Origin: Christensenella sp964494645
GTDB lineage: Bacteria > Bacillota > Clostridia > Christensenellales > Christensenellaceae
Assembly: GCA_964494645.1 (NCBI GenBank)
Contig: CAZBSH010000091.1
Coordinates: forward strand, 1-5,753
Reading direction: 5' to 3'
DNA: 5,753 nucleotides
The number at the start of each line of letters is the position of its first letter. Position 1 is the first letter of the stretch. A model generated the notes under the pieces. It did no database searches and was not told the origin of the DNA. It worked only from the letters and a program-made list of their open reading frames with translations. This document shows, one piece after another, positions 1 through 4,595 of this stretch. The position numbers and the translations under genes were made by a program.

Positions 1-75
1 TGCCAACCTGCGCTCTGCCAACCTGCGCTATGCCAACCTGAGCTCTGCCAACCTGAGCTCTGCCGACCTTGATTT
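1..75 (+). repeat. Tandem 15-bp repeats coding for pentapeptides
   Basis: There are five consecutive 15-bp units of the form TGCCAACCTGCGCTC. Units 1 and 2 differ at one base, units 3 and 4 are identical (CTGAGCTC ending), and unit 5 is degenerate (TGCCGACCTTGATTT). Each unit encodes one pentapeptide. Near-identity at the DNA level indicates recent expansion, or slippage-prone copying, of the repeat domain. The array probably continues upstream of the window. Confidence 0.85.
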
Positions 76-283
76 CTCGTGCTTCCCGCTATGGTGCGGT
101 GGATTGGATATACATATTGACGATAGACAGGCGATACAGCTTCTATATCACATGGTACGCAACGTGCAGTACAGCAAAAACACATCGGCAGAAATGAAAA
201 AACTGTGCAAGATGAAATCCATTGTCAAAAAGGCAAACGAATTTCATCGCGCCAAAGAGTGCGGAAAAATCGGTGAGGAATAA
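2..283 (+). CDS. Pentapeptide-repeat protein, C-terminal part (5' truncated by window)
   Basis: The frame is open from the first bases and ends at TAA 281-283, giving 93 visible residues with no start in the window. The first 25 residues are tandem A(N/D)LxS/Y-type pentapeptides (ANLRS, ANLRY, ANLSS, ANLSS, ADLDF), the signature of pentapeptide-repeat proteins that fold into a right-handed quadrilateral beta helix. After the repeats comes a non-repeat tail with a PLWCGGLDIHIDDRQA segment and a Lys-rich helical end. I recall this tail type (PLWCGG followed by a D-R-Q/A-rich helix) from prophage pentapeptide proteins of gut Firmicutes. Some family members mimic DNA and protect gyrase, but nothing here shows that function. 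The TAA stop lies in the A-tract that serves as the U-tract of a minus-strand terminator, so the two units abut tail to tail. The family call is firm; the role is unknown. Confidence 0.85.
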   Translation, partial: ANLRSANLRYANLSSANLSSADLDFSCFPLWCGGLDIHIDDRQAIQLLYHMVRNVQYSKNTSAEMKKLCKMKSIVKKANEFHRAKECGKIGEE

Positions 284-313
284 AAAAGGGGCAACATGCA
301 AGCACATCGCCCC
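282..313 (-). terminator. Intrinsic terminator on minus strand
   Basis: Read on the minus strand, GGGGCGATGTGC and GCATGTTGCCCC form a 12-bp stem (11 bp if the closing C-G is left open for a larger loop), including three G-U wobbles, and are followed directly by TTTTTT (287-282). On the plus strand the wobble positions become A-C mismatches and no T-tract follows, so the terminator works for minus-strand transcription only and does not terminate the pentapeptide gene mRNA. Confidence 0.75.
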
Positions 314-323
314 GGAAATAAAG

Positions 324-350
324 TTAGTGGTTCGCATTGATTCGTATCAT
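324..350 (-). CDS. 8-codon micro-ORF MIRINANH with near-perfect SD
   Basis: On the minus strand ATG 350-348 opens a frame reading MIRINANH and stopping at TAA 326-324. A 9-base Shine-Dalgarno AAGGAGGTG (366-358) lies 7 bases upstream, a textbook spacing and a stronger match than most genes in this window have. An intrinsic terminator starts 10 bases after the stop, so the peptide would be the only product of its transcript. The size recalls leader peptides that control attenuation, but no same-strand gene follows. It could instead be a ribosome-binding decoy or an sRNA with an incidental ORF. I do not recognise the peptide. Confidence that it is translated is modest; the signal arrangement itself is directly visible. 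Confidence 0.4.
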   Translation of the reverse strand: MIRINANH

Positions 351-374
351 ACACGAACACCTCCTTATGAGGAT

Positions 375-380
375 AGTATA
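375..380 (-). promoter_or_regulatory. Candidate -10 box of the minus-strand unit
   Basis: TATACT (380 to 375) matches TATAAT at 5 of 6 positions and places the start about 368, immediately ahead of the Shine-Dalgarno. The hexamer 17 bases upstream, TTTCCG, is a poor -35 (3 of 6), so the promoter would be weak or need an activator, or would be regulated by the overlapping inverted repeat. Confidence 0.35.
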
Positions 381-402
381 GCAAACAATTCCGTTTGCGG
401 AA
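381..402. promoter_or_regulatory. Operator-like overlapping inverted repeats
   Basis: GCAAACAATTCCGTTTGC (381-398) is an inverted repeat with two 6-bp arms and a 6-bp centre. A second, overlapping one, TTCCGTTTGCGGAA (389-402), has 5-bp arms. They sit between the candidate -10 and -35 of the minus-strand unit and just upstream of the Shine-Dalgarno of the plus-strand gene at 413. That is where a dimeric HTH repressor could control either direction. No repressor gene is in the window, so this is an inference from symmetry and position. Confidence 0.35.
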
Positions 403-412
403 AGGTCCGGTT

Positions 413-589
413 ATGAAACCTTCAATCATATTTTTTAACGGCAGGTTCGGATTTAAACAAAACTGCAAAGACACAGAACATCTGTTTGATGAGATACGCG
501 ACCTTGTTAAAACATATGGCATTGAGAGCATCAAGGTTGAGATCGTGACGGATAAGGAATATTCGGAGGAAGAACAATGTACGAGGTAG
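413..589 (+). CDS. Small hypothetical phage protein (58 aa)
   Basis: It begins at ATG 413, preceded by GGAAAGG (399-405) at 7 bases, and runs 58 codons to TAG 587-589. An in-frame TTG at 395 is possible but has no ribosome binding site. The sequence begins MKPSIIFFNGRFGF, a hydrophobic/aromatic beta-strand-like stretch, followed by an amphipathic helix (about residues 21-36, LFDEIRDLVKTYG), then a strand (IESIKVEIVTD) and an acidic end. The layout suggests a small alpha/beta fold; there are no Cys pairs, signal peptide or membrane segments. It overlaps the next ORF by 13 bases, which implies translational coupling. I do not recognise a family. It is first of the continuous plus-strand series leading into the recombination genes, so it belongs to the early transcription unit. 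Confidence 0.65.
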   Translation: MKPSIIFFNGRFGFKQNCKDTEHLFDEIRDLVKTYGIESIKVEIVTDKEYSEEEQCTR

Positions 590-702
590 CGGACGCGCCG
601 TATATCAAAGACGCAATGGGTATAGGGAACAACACCATGTGGGAATCACTGACGATCGAGGATGACCCATATTGGGAGGAGGACGAAGATGAATATATAT
701 GA
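577..702 (+). CDS. Very acidic small protein (41 aa), overlapping both neighbours
   Basis: ATG 577 is preceded by GGAGGA (565-570) at 6 bases and the frame runs 41 codons to TGA 700-702. It overlaps the upstream gene by 13 bases and the ERF gene by 14, the same coupled style as the rest of the operon. The ERF ribosome binding site lies inside its 3' end. The product begins MYEVADAPYIKDAMG and ends in an acidic tail (EDDPYWEEDEDEYI). In total there are 13 Asp/Glu against one Lys, a net charge of about -12 on 41 residues. Such acidic small phage proteins can be DNA mimics or protein-binding inhibitors, but that is speculation here. It may alternatively serve mainly to couple translation into the ERF gene. 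I do not recognise a family. Confidence 0.6.
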   Translation: MYEVADAPYIKDAMGIGNNTMWESLTIEDDPYWEEDEDEYI

Positions 703-1408
703 AAAGATCGCGGCAGTTATGCAAGACGTTTCATATCTTGCAAAGGATGATTCTGTTGCTACCGGCGGCGGTAAATCGTACAAAGCAATTAGCGAAGAAA
801 AGGTTACATCAACAGTCAGGGCGTCACTTTTGAAAAACAAGTTGGTGGTATTGCCAATTGTACAGGAGCATAAAAGAGAAGATGAAAAAGTAACGGACAA
901 CTACGGAAAAGAAAAGATAAACCGTATTTCTACAGTGAACGTAATATATCGCATTGTGAATATTGAAAAGCCGGAGGAATACATTGATGTTGCATCTTCC
1001 GGTACGGGAGTAGATACACAGGATAAGGGCGTTGGCAAAGCCATGACTTATGCATATAAGTATATGTTGCTTCGAACATTTGCAATTCCGACAGGGGATG
1101 ATTCCGATAAGGTGGCAAGTGATATCTATGACGCTTCTTTGTACGGAGAGCCAACGAACGCGCAAAAAAAATGCGCTGATATTGGAAAAGCAGACGAGAT
1201 CAACAAAGGGTTTGCACCGCATAAGGTGGCGATGGCTACCAAACAGCAGATAGAAAATCTCATAAAAGGCTGTGAAGCTACAGGCACAGACGCAATCACG
1301 ATCACAAAACATTACGGCGTGGAGGGATTTCATGATTTAACGGAAGCACAGGCGAAAGAAGCGCTTACACGGTTGAACAATAAAGCGAACAGGAAGGCAA
1401 CGGCATGA
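689..1408 (+). CDS. erf: ERF-family single-strand annealing recombinase
   Basis: This is a 239-residue member of the ERF superfamily (P22 Erf type), which binds single-stranded DNA and anneals complementary strands in RecA-independent phage recombination and genome circularisation. The N-terminal half carries the family features: NIYEKIAAVMQDVSYLAKD at the start, then strands around residues 77-104 and the diagnostic block ASSGTGVDTQDKGVGKAMTY (102-121) followed by AYKYMLLRTFAIPTGDDSD (122-140). Residues 141-180 are a low-conservation linker. The end (about 183-235, ATKQQIENLI to ALTRLNN) looks like a small helical domain. I chose ATG 689 because GGAGGAGG (675-682) lies 6 bases ahead; the in-frame ATG at 662 lacks such a site and would add 9 residues. 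The stop overlaps the next gene's ATG (ATGA, 1405-1408), indicating coupled expression with the NinB-like partner. Confidence 0.92.
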   Translation: MNIYEKIAAVMQDVSYLAKDDSVATGGGKSYKAISEEKVTSTVRASLLKNKLVVLPIVQEHKREDEKVTDNYGKEKINRISTVNVIYRIVNIEKPEEYIDVASSGTGVDTQDKGVGKAMTYAYKYMLLRTFAIPTGDDSDKVASDIYDASLYGEPTNAQKKCADIGKADEINKGFAPHKVAMATKQQIENLIKGCEATGTDAITITKHYGVEGFHDLTEAQAKEALTRLNNKANRKATA

Positions 1409-1953
1409 ATTACCAAATGACGGGGACGCTTGACAATGTAATGCGTGATCTTGCAAATGGCATGATTGCCACGCTGCGCATCAACGAGAAAAATACGATA
1501 TGCAAGGCGTATAACGAGCTGCAGGACAAGACGGTCAGTATCACGATCAAGCCATATCGCAAAGGGCGGTCGGTCAGCGCGAACAATTATGCGTGGCAGT
1601 TGATGGGGCAGATCGCGGATAAGCTGGATATCAGTAATGACGAAGTATATCACATGATGCTTGTGCAGTACGGAACACCGGTTTTAGACGACGATGGGAA
1701 AATCGTCATGTTCAGCTTGCGCAGCGATATTGAATTAAGCGGTGAATTTTGGATTCACTCTGCGTCAGTCGGCGCAAGCGAAGTAAATGGGAAGATGTTT
1801 ACCCATTACCGCGTAATCAAGGGATCGTCGGAGTATGACACAAAGGAAATGAGCCGTTTAATAGATGGGATTGTATGTGAGGCTCGTCAACTTGATATAG
1901 AGACGAAAACGCCGGGCGAGTTAGCGGCGATGTGTGAGAGGTGGGGAGCATGA
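1405..1953 (+). CDS. NinB/Orf-like recombination mediator (probable)
   Basis: The product has 182 residues. The lambda NinB (Orf) family comprises single-strand- and SSB-binding mediators that help load recombinases. Two blocks fit that pattern. Strand VSITIKPYRKGRSVSANNYAWQ (about 44-65) followed by helix LMGQIADKLD resembles lambda's VVTIQERNRS-DQNRKLWACLG region. YRVIKGSSEYDTKEMSRLID (135-154) followed by GIVCEARQLDIETKTPGE resembles lambda's GQSTSRMRVGEFAELLE region. The middle (85-135) is longer than in lambda, and the protein is about 35 residues longer overall. It sits between ERF and HNH genes in an operon with SSB, the context expected for a recombination mediator. AGGAAGG (1391-1397) precedes ATG 1405, and its TGA overlaps the next ATG. 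The assignment rests on remembered motif resemblance, so the family is probable rather than certain. Confidence 0.6.
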   Translation: MNYQMTGTLDNVMRDLANGMIATLRINEKNTICKAYNELQDKTVSITIKPYRKGRSVSANNYAWQLMGQIADKLDISNDEVYHMMLVQYGTPVLDDDGKIVMFSLRSDIELSGEFWIHSASVGASEVNGKMFTHYRVIKGSSEYDTKEMSRLIDGIVCEARQLDIETKTPGELAAMCERWGA

Positions 1954-2273
1954 AACGCGCAATGACAAAGGCGACGGATATATCCGCTGCGGTACGTGCT
2001 GCGGTGGCTGATAGGGACGGAGGTAGGTGCATCATGCCTGACTGCGGCAACACAGGATTTGCAAATGCGCATTTTATTCCTCGGTCACATGGCGGACTTG
2101 GCATAGAAGAAAACATCGTGACACTGTGTCCGGCTTGCCACCATGATTACGACCACACAGATATGCGCAAGTATATGGGCAACATGATCAGGCAATACCT
2201 TGACAGTTTTTACCCTGACTTTTCGGATGAGGACAGGATATACCACAAATATCCAAAGGAGCTGAGAGTATGA
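1950..2273 (+). CDS. HNH endonuclease (small, zinc-bound)
   Basis: The product has 107 residues with a complete HNH (beta-beta-alpha metal) nuclease core. A first Cys pair at C27/C32 (RCIMPDCG) is followed by AH (H41, presumed catalytic His) in NAHFIPRSHGG, then EENIVTLC (N55) and CPACHHDYDH (C60, C63, H64, H65) for the second zinc pair and metal-binding His. No extra specificity domain is visible. The C-terminus is helical (MRKYMGNMIRQYLDSFY) then acidic. ATG 1950 overlaps the preceding TGA and is preceded by GAGAGGTGGGG. Here it probably acts with the recombination proteins, processing branched or concatemeric DNA in the way lambda NinG/Rap accompanies NinB. It is far from any visible terminase gene, so a packaging role is less supported, and a homing endonuclease is unlikely because the gene interrupts nothing. 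Confidence 0.88.
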   Translation: MKRAMTKATDISAAVRAAVADRDGGRCIMPDCGNTGFANAHFIPRSHGGLGIEENIVTLCPACHHDYDHTDMRKYMGNMIRQYLDSFYPDFSDEDRIYHKYPKELRV

Positions 2274-2488
2274 AAAGCCAATGCGAAAAAATCATACAGT
2301 ATATAAAAGATTTCGGAGGGATCACGACCTTGCAAGCGTTTCAAGATTTAGGAATCACACGGCTATCCGGTCGAATTTACGACTTAAAGCGCATGGGGTA
2401 TTGTCTAAAATCCGAAACAGTCACAGGCAAAAACAGATACGGAGAAAAAACGCATTACGCGAAATACAGTTTGGAGGAAACGGCATGA
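2270..2488 (+). CDS. HTH_39-type DNA-binding protein (72 aa)
   Basis: The product is 72 residues, almost entirely one winged-helix-like HTH. Helix SQCEKIIQYIKDFG (3-16) is followed by ITTLQAFQDLGI (18-29) and RLSGRIYDLKRMGY (31-44), the pattern of the phage helix-turn-helix family HTH_39 (I/L-T-xx-E/Q-A-xx-x-G-I-x-R-L-xx-R-I-xD-L-R/K-xx-G). A basic wing follows (KSETVTGKNRYGEKTHYAKYSL). Such proteins are common in Firmicute phage replication operons, but their target is generally not known; a regulator of the operon or an accessory to replication are both possible. ATG 2270 overlaps the HNH stop and AAAGGAG lies just upstream. The stop overlaps the ssb start. No Cys cluster or enzymatic motif is present. 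Confidence 0.8.
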   Translation: MKSQCEKIIQYIKDFGGITTLQAFQDLGITRLSGRIYDLKRMGYCLKSETVTGKNRYGEKTHYAKYSLEETA

Positions 2489-2889
2489 ACAAGGCAATCT
2501 TGGTTGGGAATCTTACGAAAGACCCGGAACAGCGCACAACGCAAAGCGGAATAGCTGTGACGAGCTTCGCGGTGGCGGTACAGCGGAAACATAAAGATGC
2601 AGAGGGTAATACACAAGCGGACTTTATTCCGGTGGTTTGCTGGCGGGGGCTTGCGGAGAACGTAGCAAAGTATTGCTCGAAGGGTTCAAAGGTCGGCGTT
2701 GTAGGTACGATCCAGACGCGTAATTATGACGATGCAAACGGCGTGAGGCGGTACGTGACGGAGATCGTAGCCGATGAAGTGGAGTTTTTAAACAGCAAGG
2801 GAGAGCGGCAGCAGGGAACACAGGATAGTTTCACGGAAGATTTAACGGACTTTGAGCCAATGGACGATGCGGAATTACCGTTCGGATAA
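2485..2889 (+). CDS. ssb: Single-stranded DNA-binding protein
   Basis: The product has 134 residues. It opens MNKAILVGNLTKDPEQRTTQSG, the standard bacterial/phage SSB start, followed by the OB-fold strands FAVAVQRKH, DFIPVVCWRGLAENVAKYC (47-64), KGSKVGVVGTIQTRNY (66-81) and YVTEIVADEVEFL (90-102). A short, acidic linker leads to the tail DDAELPFG, which matches the DDxxLPF motif that binds partner proteins, with one extra Gly after the Phe. It is shorter than cellular SSB (about 170 residues) because the linker is reduced, as is usual for phage copies. It coats single-stranded DNA at the phage fork and is the probable partner of ERF and the NinB-like protein. ATG 2485 overlaps the HTH gene's TGA and follows GGAGG at a good distance. 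The frame stays open upstream to 2281, but that is not coding. Confidence 0.95.
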   Translation: MNKAILVGNLTKDPEQRTTQSGIAVTSFAVAVQRKHKDAEGNTQADFIPVVCWRGLAENVAKYCSKGSKVGVVGTIQTRNYDDANGVRRYVTEIVADEVEFLNSKGERQQGTQDSFTEDLTDFEPMDDAELPFG

Positions 2890-2902
2890 TACGAGGTGAG
2901 AG

Positions 2903-3556
2903 ATGCCACGAAAAAGAATGATTGATCCAAATTTTTGGAGAGATGAAAAAATATCAAATTGTTCTTACATGGAGCGGCTTCTTTTTCAAGGACTTTGGAC
3001 ATTCGCAGAGGACAGCGGAGTAGGAAGAGCAAATCCACTTCTCATAAAGGCAGACGTATTTCCATACGACCCCCTTAGAGAAGCCGATATAAAGACAAGC
3101 CTCGAAAAACTTTCGGGTCTTGGGCTAATCCTGCTTTATGAACGTGATAGTCAGATGTATTACTACATCGTGAATTTTGGGCGACATCAGACGATCAATA
3201 AACCGAGCAAGTGCGTGTTGCCGATGCCTAATAAAGATGACTACCGTAGTACTACCGTAGTCACTCCCGTAGTAGTCGCGTCCGAAGATAAGTTAAGTAA
3301 AGAGAAGTTAAAAGAAGATAAAAAGAATATATATGGCGAGTTTAAAAACGTCGCCCTCACACCCGATGAATATTCCAAGCTAAAAATAAAGCTCGATGAG
3401 AAGACGCAAGATTATATTGATCGGCTTTCTGGATATATTGCGAGTAAGGGCAGGAGGTATAAGAGCCATTACGCAACCATCCTGAACTGGTGGAGAAAGG
3501 ATAACCCGGATGAAGACAGACCAAATCAAAACCTACCCGGAATTACGAGATTATAG
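2903..3556 (+). CDS. Phage replisome organizer / replication initiator (DnaD-like)
   Basis: The product has 217 residues and fits the phage replisome organizer class. The N-terminal domain (about 1-105) starts MPRKRMIDPNFWRDEKISNCSYMERLLFQGLW and continues through a winged-helix with FPYDPLREADIKTSLEKLSGLGLILLYE and YYIVNFGRHQTINKPSK, which is typical of Firmicute phage initiators. A Ser/Val/Lys-rich linker (113-145) is encoded by the iterons and AT-rich DNA. The C-terminal piece (150-200) ALTPDEYSKLKIKLDEKTQDYIDRLSGYIASKGRRYKSHYATILNWW resembles the DnaD C-terminal domain, which contacts DNA and helicase-loading partners. It would bind its own intragenic origin and recruit the loader encoded next. 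GAGGTGAG sits just ahead of ATG 2903, and the 3' end overlaps the loader gene by 47 bases. Its length is normal for the group. Confidence 0.88.
   Translation: MPRKRMIDPNFWRDEKISNCSYMERLLFQGLWTFAEDSGVGRANPLLIKADVFPYDPLREADIKTSLEKLSGLGLILLYERDSQMYYYIVNFGRHQTINKPSKCVLPMPNKDDYRSTTVVTPVVVASEDKLSKEKLKEDKKNIYGEFKNVALTPDEYSKLKIKLDEKTQDYIDRLSGYIASKGRRYKSHYATILNWWRKDNPDEDRPNQNLPGITRL
3239..3350 (+). other. Probable phage replication origin: iterons plus AT-rich region
   Basis: Three 11-bp iterons lie head to tail inside the initiator gene: ACTACCGTAGT at 3240-3250 and 3251-3261 (identical) and ACTCCCGTAGT at 3263-3273 (one mismatch). Each is itself nearly palindromic, and 3239-3262 is a 24-bp palindrome broken only by two symmetric C-C positions. 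Immediately downstream, about 3281-3350 is strongly purine- and AT-rich (AGTTAAGTAAAGAGAAGTTA, then AAAAAGAATATATATGG), suitable for unwinding. Iterons within the initiator's linker region are the known arrangement in lambda O and many Firmicute phage organizers. Origin activity itself is inferred. Confidence 0.75.
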
Positions 3557-4220
3557 ATGCGATAAGTGTAAAAATTCAGGATTTATAGCGGTACAGCAGG
3601 GAGAATATGAGGTCGCCCGTGAATGCGAGTGCAGACAGATCAAAATAAATGCAGATAATATCTTGCGCAGCGGATTGACGGAGGTGATCGACACCTTGAC
3701 TTTTGGCAGCTTTATCTCAAAGGATCAGTGGCAAAAGTCGTTAAAGGACGGAGCGGTCAAGTACGCGCAATTGATACTAAAACGCGAGAAAAATTGGTTT
3801 ATGGTATGCGGCGTGGTTGGATGTGGTAAAACACATATCGCAACGGCGATCATGCGCGAACTATTGTTTCGCGGAATCAAGGCGGCGTATTTCGAGTGGC
3901 GGGAACTTGCGCGAATACTGAAAGCAAGACAGTTTGATATTGAGGAATATGATCACCTAATCGAAACCTTGGCAAATTACAAAGTGTTATACATCGACGA
4001 TTTTCTGAAAGGAGCGGTCACGGAGGCGGATAAGACAGTCGCTTATGACATCATCAATACGCGCTATCGCTTAAATCTCCCCGTGATCATCACGAGCGAA
4101 AAAACACACGCAGAAATATCTACCCTAGACGATGCGGTCGCAAGCAGGATATACCAGAAGACCAAAGATTTTTACTTCGAGGTGTCCGGCGAAGGAAAGA
4201 ACATGAGGTATGTGTTGTGA
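3510..4220 (+). CDS. DnaC/IstB-like AAA+ ATPase, helicase loader
   Basis: The product has 236 residues of the DnaC/DnaI-type loader family, which delivers the replicative helicase to the origin in an ATP-dependent step. An N-terminal zinc-binding patch (C17, C20, C39, C41 in YRCDKCKNSG and RECECRQ) resembles the DnaI/phage-loader zinc module. The AAA+ core follows: Walker A GVVGCGKT (101-108), Walker B VLYIDDF (159-165), sensor-1-like VIITSEK (192-198), and LDDAVASRIYQK with R213 as the presumed arginine finger or sensor residue. ATG 3510 follows GAGAAAGG (3493-3500) at 9 bases and overlaps the initiator gene by 47 bases in another frame, so the two are co-translated. IstB of transposons shares this fold, but no transposase partner or inverted repeats are present, and adjacency to the initiator makes the loader the clear choice. 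Confidence 0.92.
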   Translation: MKTDQIKTYPELRDYRCDKCKNSGFIAVQQGEYEVARECECRQIKINADNILRSGLTEVIDTLTFGSFISKDQWQKSLKDGAVKYAQLILKREKNWFMVCGVVGCGKTHIATAIMRELLFRGIKAAYFEWRELARILKARQFDIEEYDHLIETLANYKVLYIDDFLKGAVTEADKTVAYDIINTRYRLNLPVIITSEKTHAEISTLDDAVASRIYQKTKDFYFEVSGEGKNMRYVL

Positions 4221-4570
4221 AATACGTGATACCGGAGATACCGCCCAGTCTCAATAAATTCATGGGACGAAAGAACCACTGGGAATACCGGAAATTAAAA
4301 CAAGAGTGGTCCGATCTGGTTGTGTGCTGTTGCAGACCGATACAAGAAGAGTCACTTGCAAAAGCGGTCGTCACGTTGACTTACTACTTCCCAACTAAGG
4401 CGCGTCGTGACCCTGATAATTATAACGGCAAGATGATTTTAGACGGCTTAGTCAGGGCGGGGATCATCAAGGACGACAGTTTTGAAAACATAGAGCTTAG
4501 GCTTAAGGGCGGGCATGACAAGAGTAGCCCAAGAACCGAGATTGAGATAACAAAGATAGACATCGGATAG
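4217..4570 (+). CDS. rusA: RusA-family Holliday junction resolvase
   Basis: The product has 117 residues, the usual size for RusA (about 120). It starts with a strand and Pro-rich IPEIPPSLNKFMGRKNHWEYRK and carries the diagnostic RRDPDNYNGKMILDGLVRAGIIKDDSFE. D65 and D67 correspond to E. coli RusA D70 and D72, and D86 to D91, the metal-binding catalytic acids; a Lys (K72) lies close to the essential K76 position. The end ELRLKGGHDKSSPRTEIEITKI matches the final strands. RusA dimers cut four-way junctions, clearing recombination intermediates before packaging. The start is GTG 4217, overlapping the loader's TGA (GTGA), with GAGGT (4205-4209) 7 bases upstream. The lack of an in-frame ATG before the conserved IPEIPPS block supports the GTG. 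All expected active-site acids are present, so the enzyme is probably active. Confidence 0.92.
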   Translation: MKYVIPEIPPSLNKFMGRKNHWEYRKLKQEWSDLVVCCCRPIQEESLAKAVVTLTYYFPTKARRDPDNYNGKMILDGLVRAGIIKDDSFENIELRLKGGHDKSSPRTEIEITKIDIG

Positions 4571-4595
4571 ACAATGCTAGACGGGAGGGGTTGAA

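Larger units (their letters stand above)
282..368 (-). ncRNA. Putative ~87-nt structured minus-strand transcript (sRNA or micro-mRNA)
   Basis: On the minus strand a -10-like TATACT (380 to 375) would start transcription near 368. The stretch then reads through a near-perfect Shine-Dalgarno, an 8-codon ORF and an intrinsic terminator ending in six U. Two hairpins are predicted: a 7-bp stem over 357-341 whose 3-nt loop is the AUG start codon, and the terminator stem over 313-288. Both stems contain pairs that are G-U wobbles in the minus-strand RNA but A-C mismatches in the plus-strand RNA, which points to the minus strand as the functional one. There is no minus-strand gene downstream. Expression, exact ends and function are inferred only. 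Confidence 0.45.

Noticed and set aside
222..416. Plus-strand 64-codon frame across the gap
   Set aside because: It starts from TTG inside the pentapeptide gene without a ribosome binding site and crosses the minus-strand terminator and SD; its composition looks non-coding.
244..534. Minus-strand 96-codon frame
   Set aside because: It is antisense to the 413-589 gene, lacks a good SD, and runs through the micro-unit in another frame; it looks like a shadow.
824..1333. Long minus-strand frame (169 codons) opposite ERF
   Set aside because: It is Cys/Phe-rich and typical of antisense translation, with no SD, and the ERF frame is unambiguous.
1975..1986. 12-bp perfect palindrome CGGATATATCCG near the HNH start
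   Set aside because: One or two such palindromes are expected by chance in a window this size, and it lies inside coding sequence with no repeat elsewhere that I noticed.
2281..2484. N-terminal extension of ssb
   Set aside because: The frame is open but is the out-of-frame copy of the HTH gene; SSB proteins start at MNKAILVGNL, and ATG 2485 has its own SD and ATGA overlap.
3510..4220. IstB transposition helper
   Set aside because: It has the same ATPase fold, but there is no transposase, terminal inverted repeat or target duplication; adjacency to the initiator fits a helicase loader.
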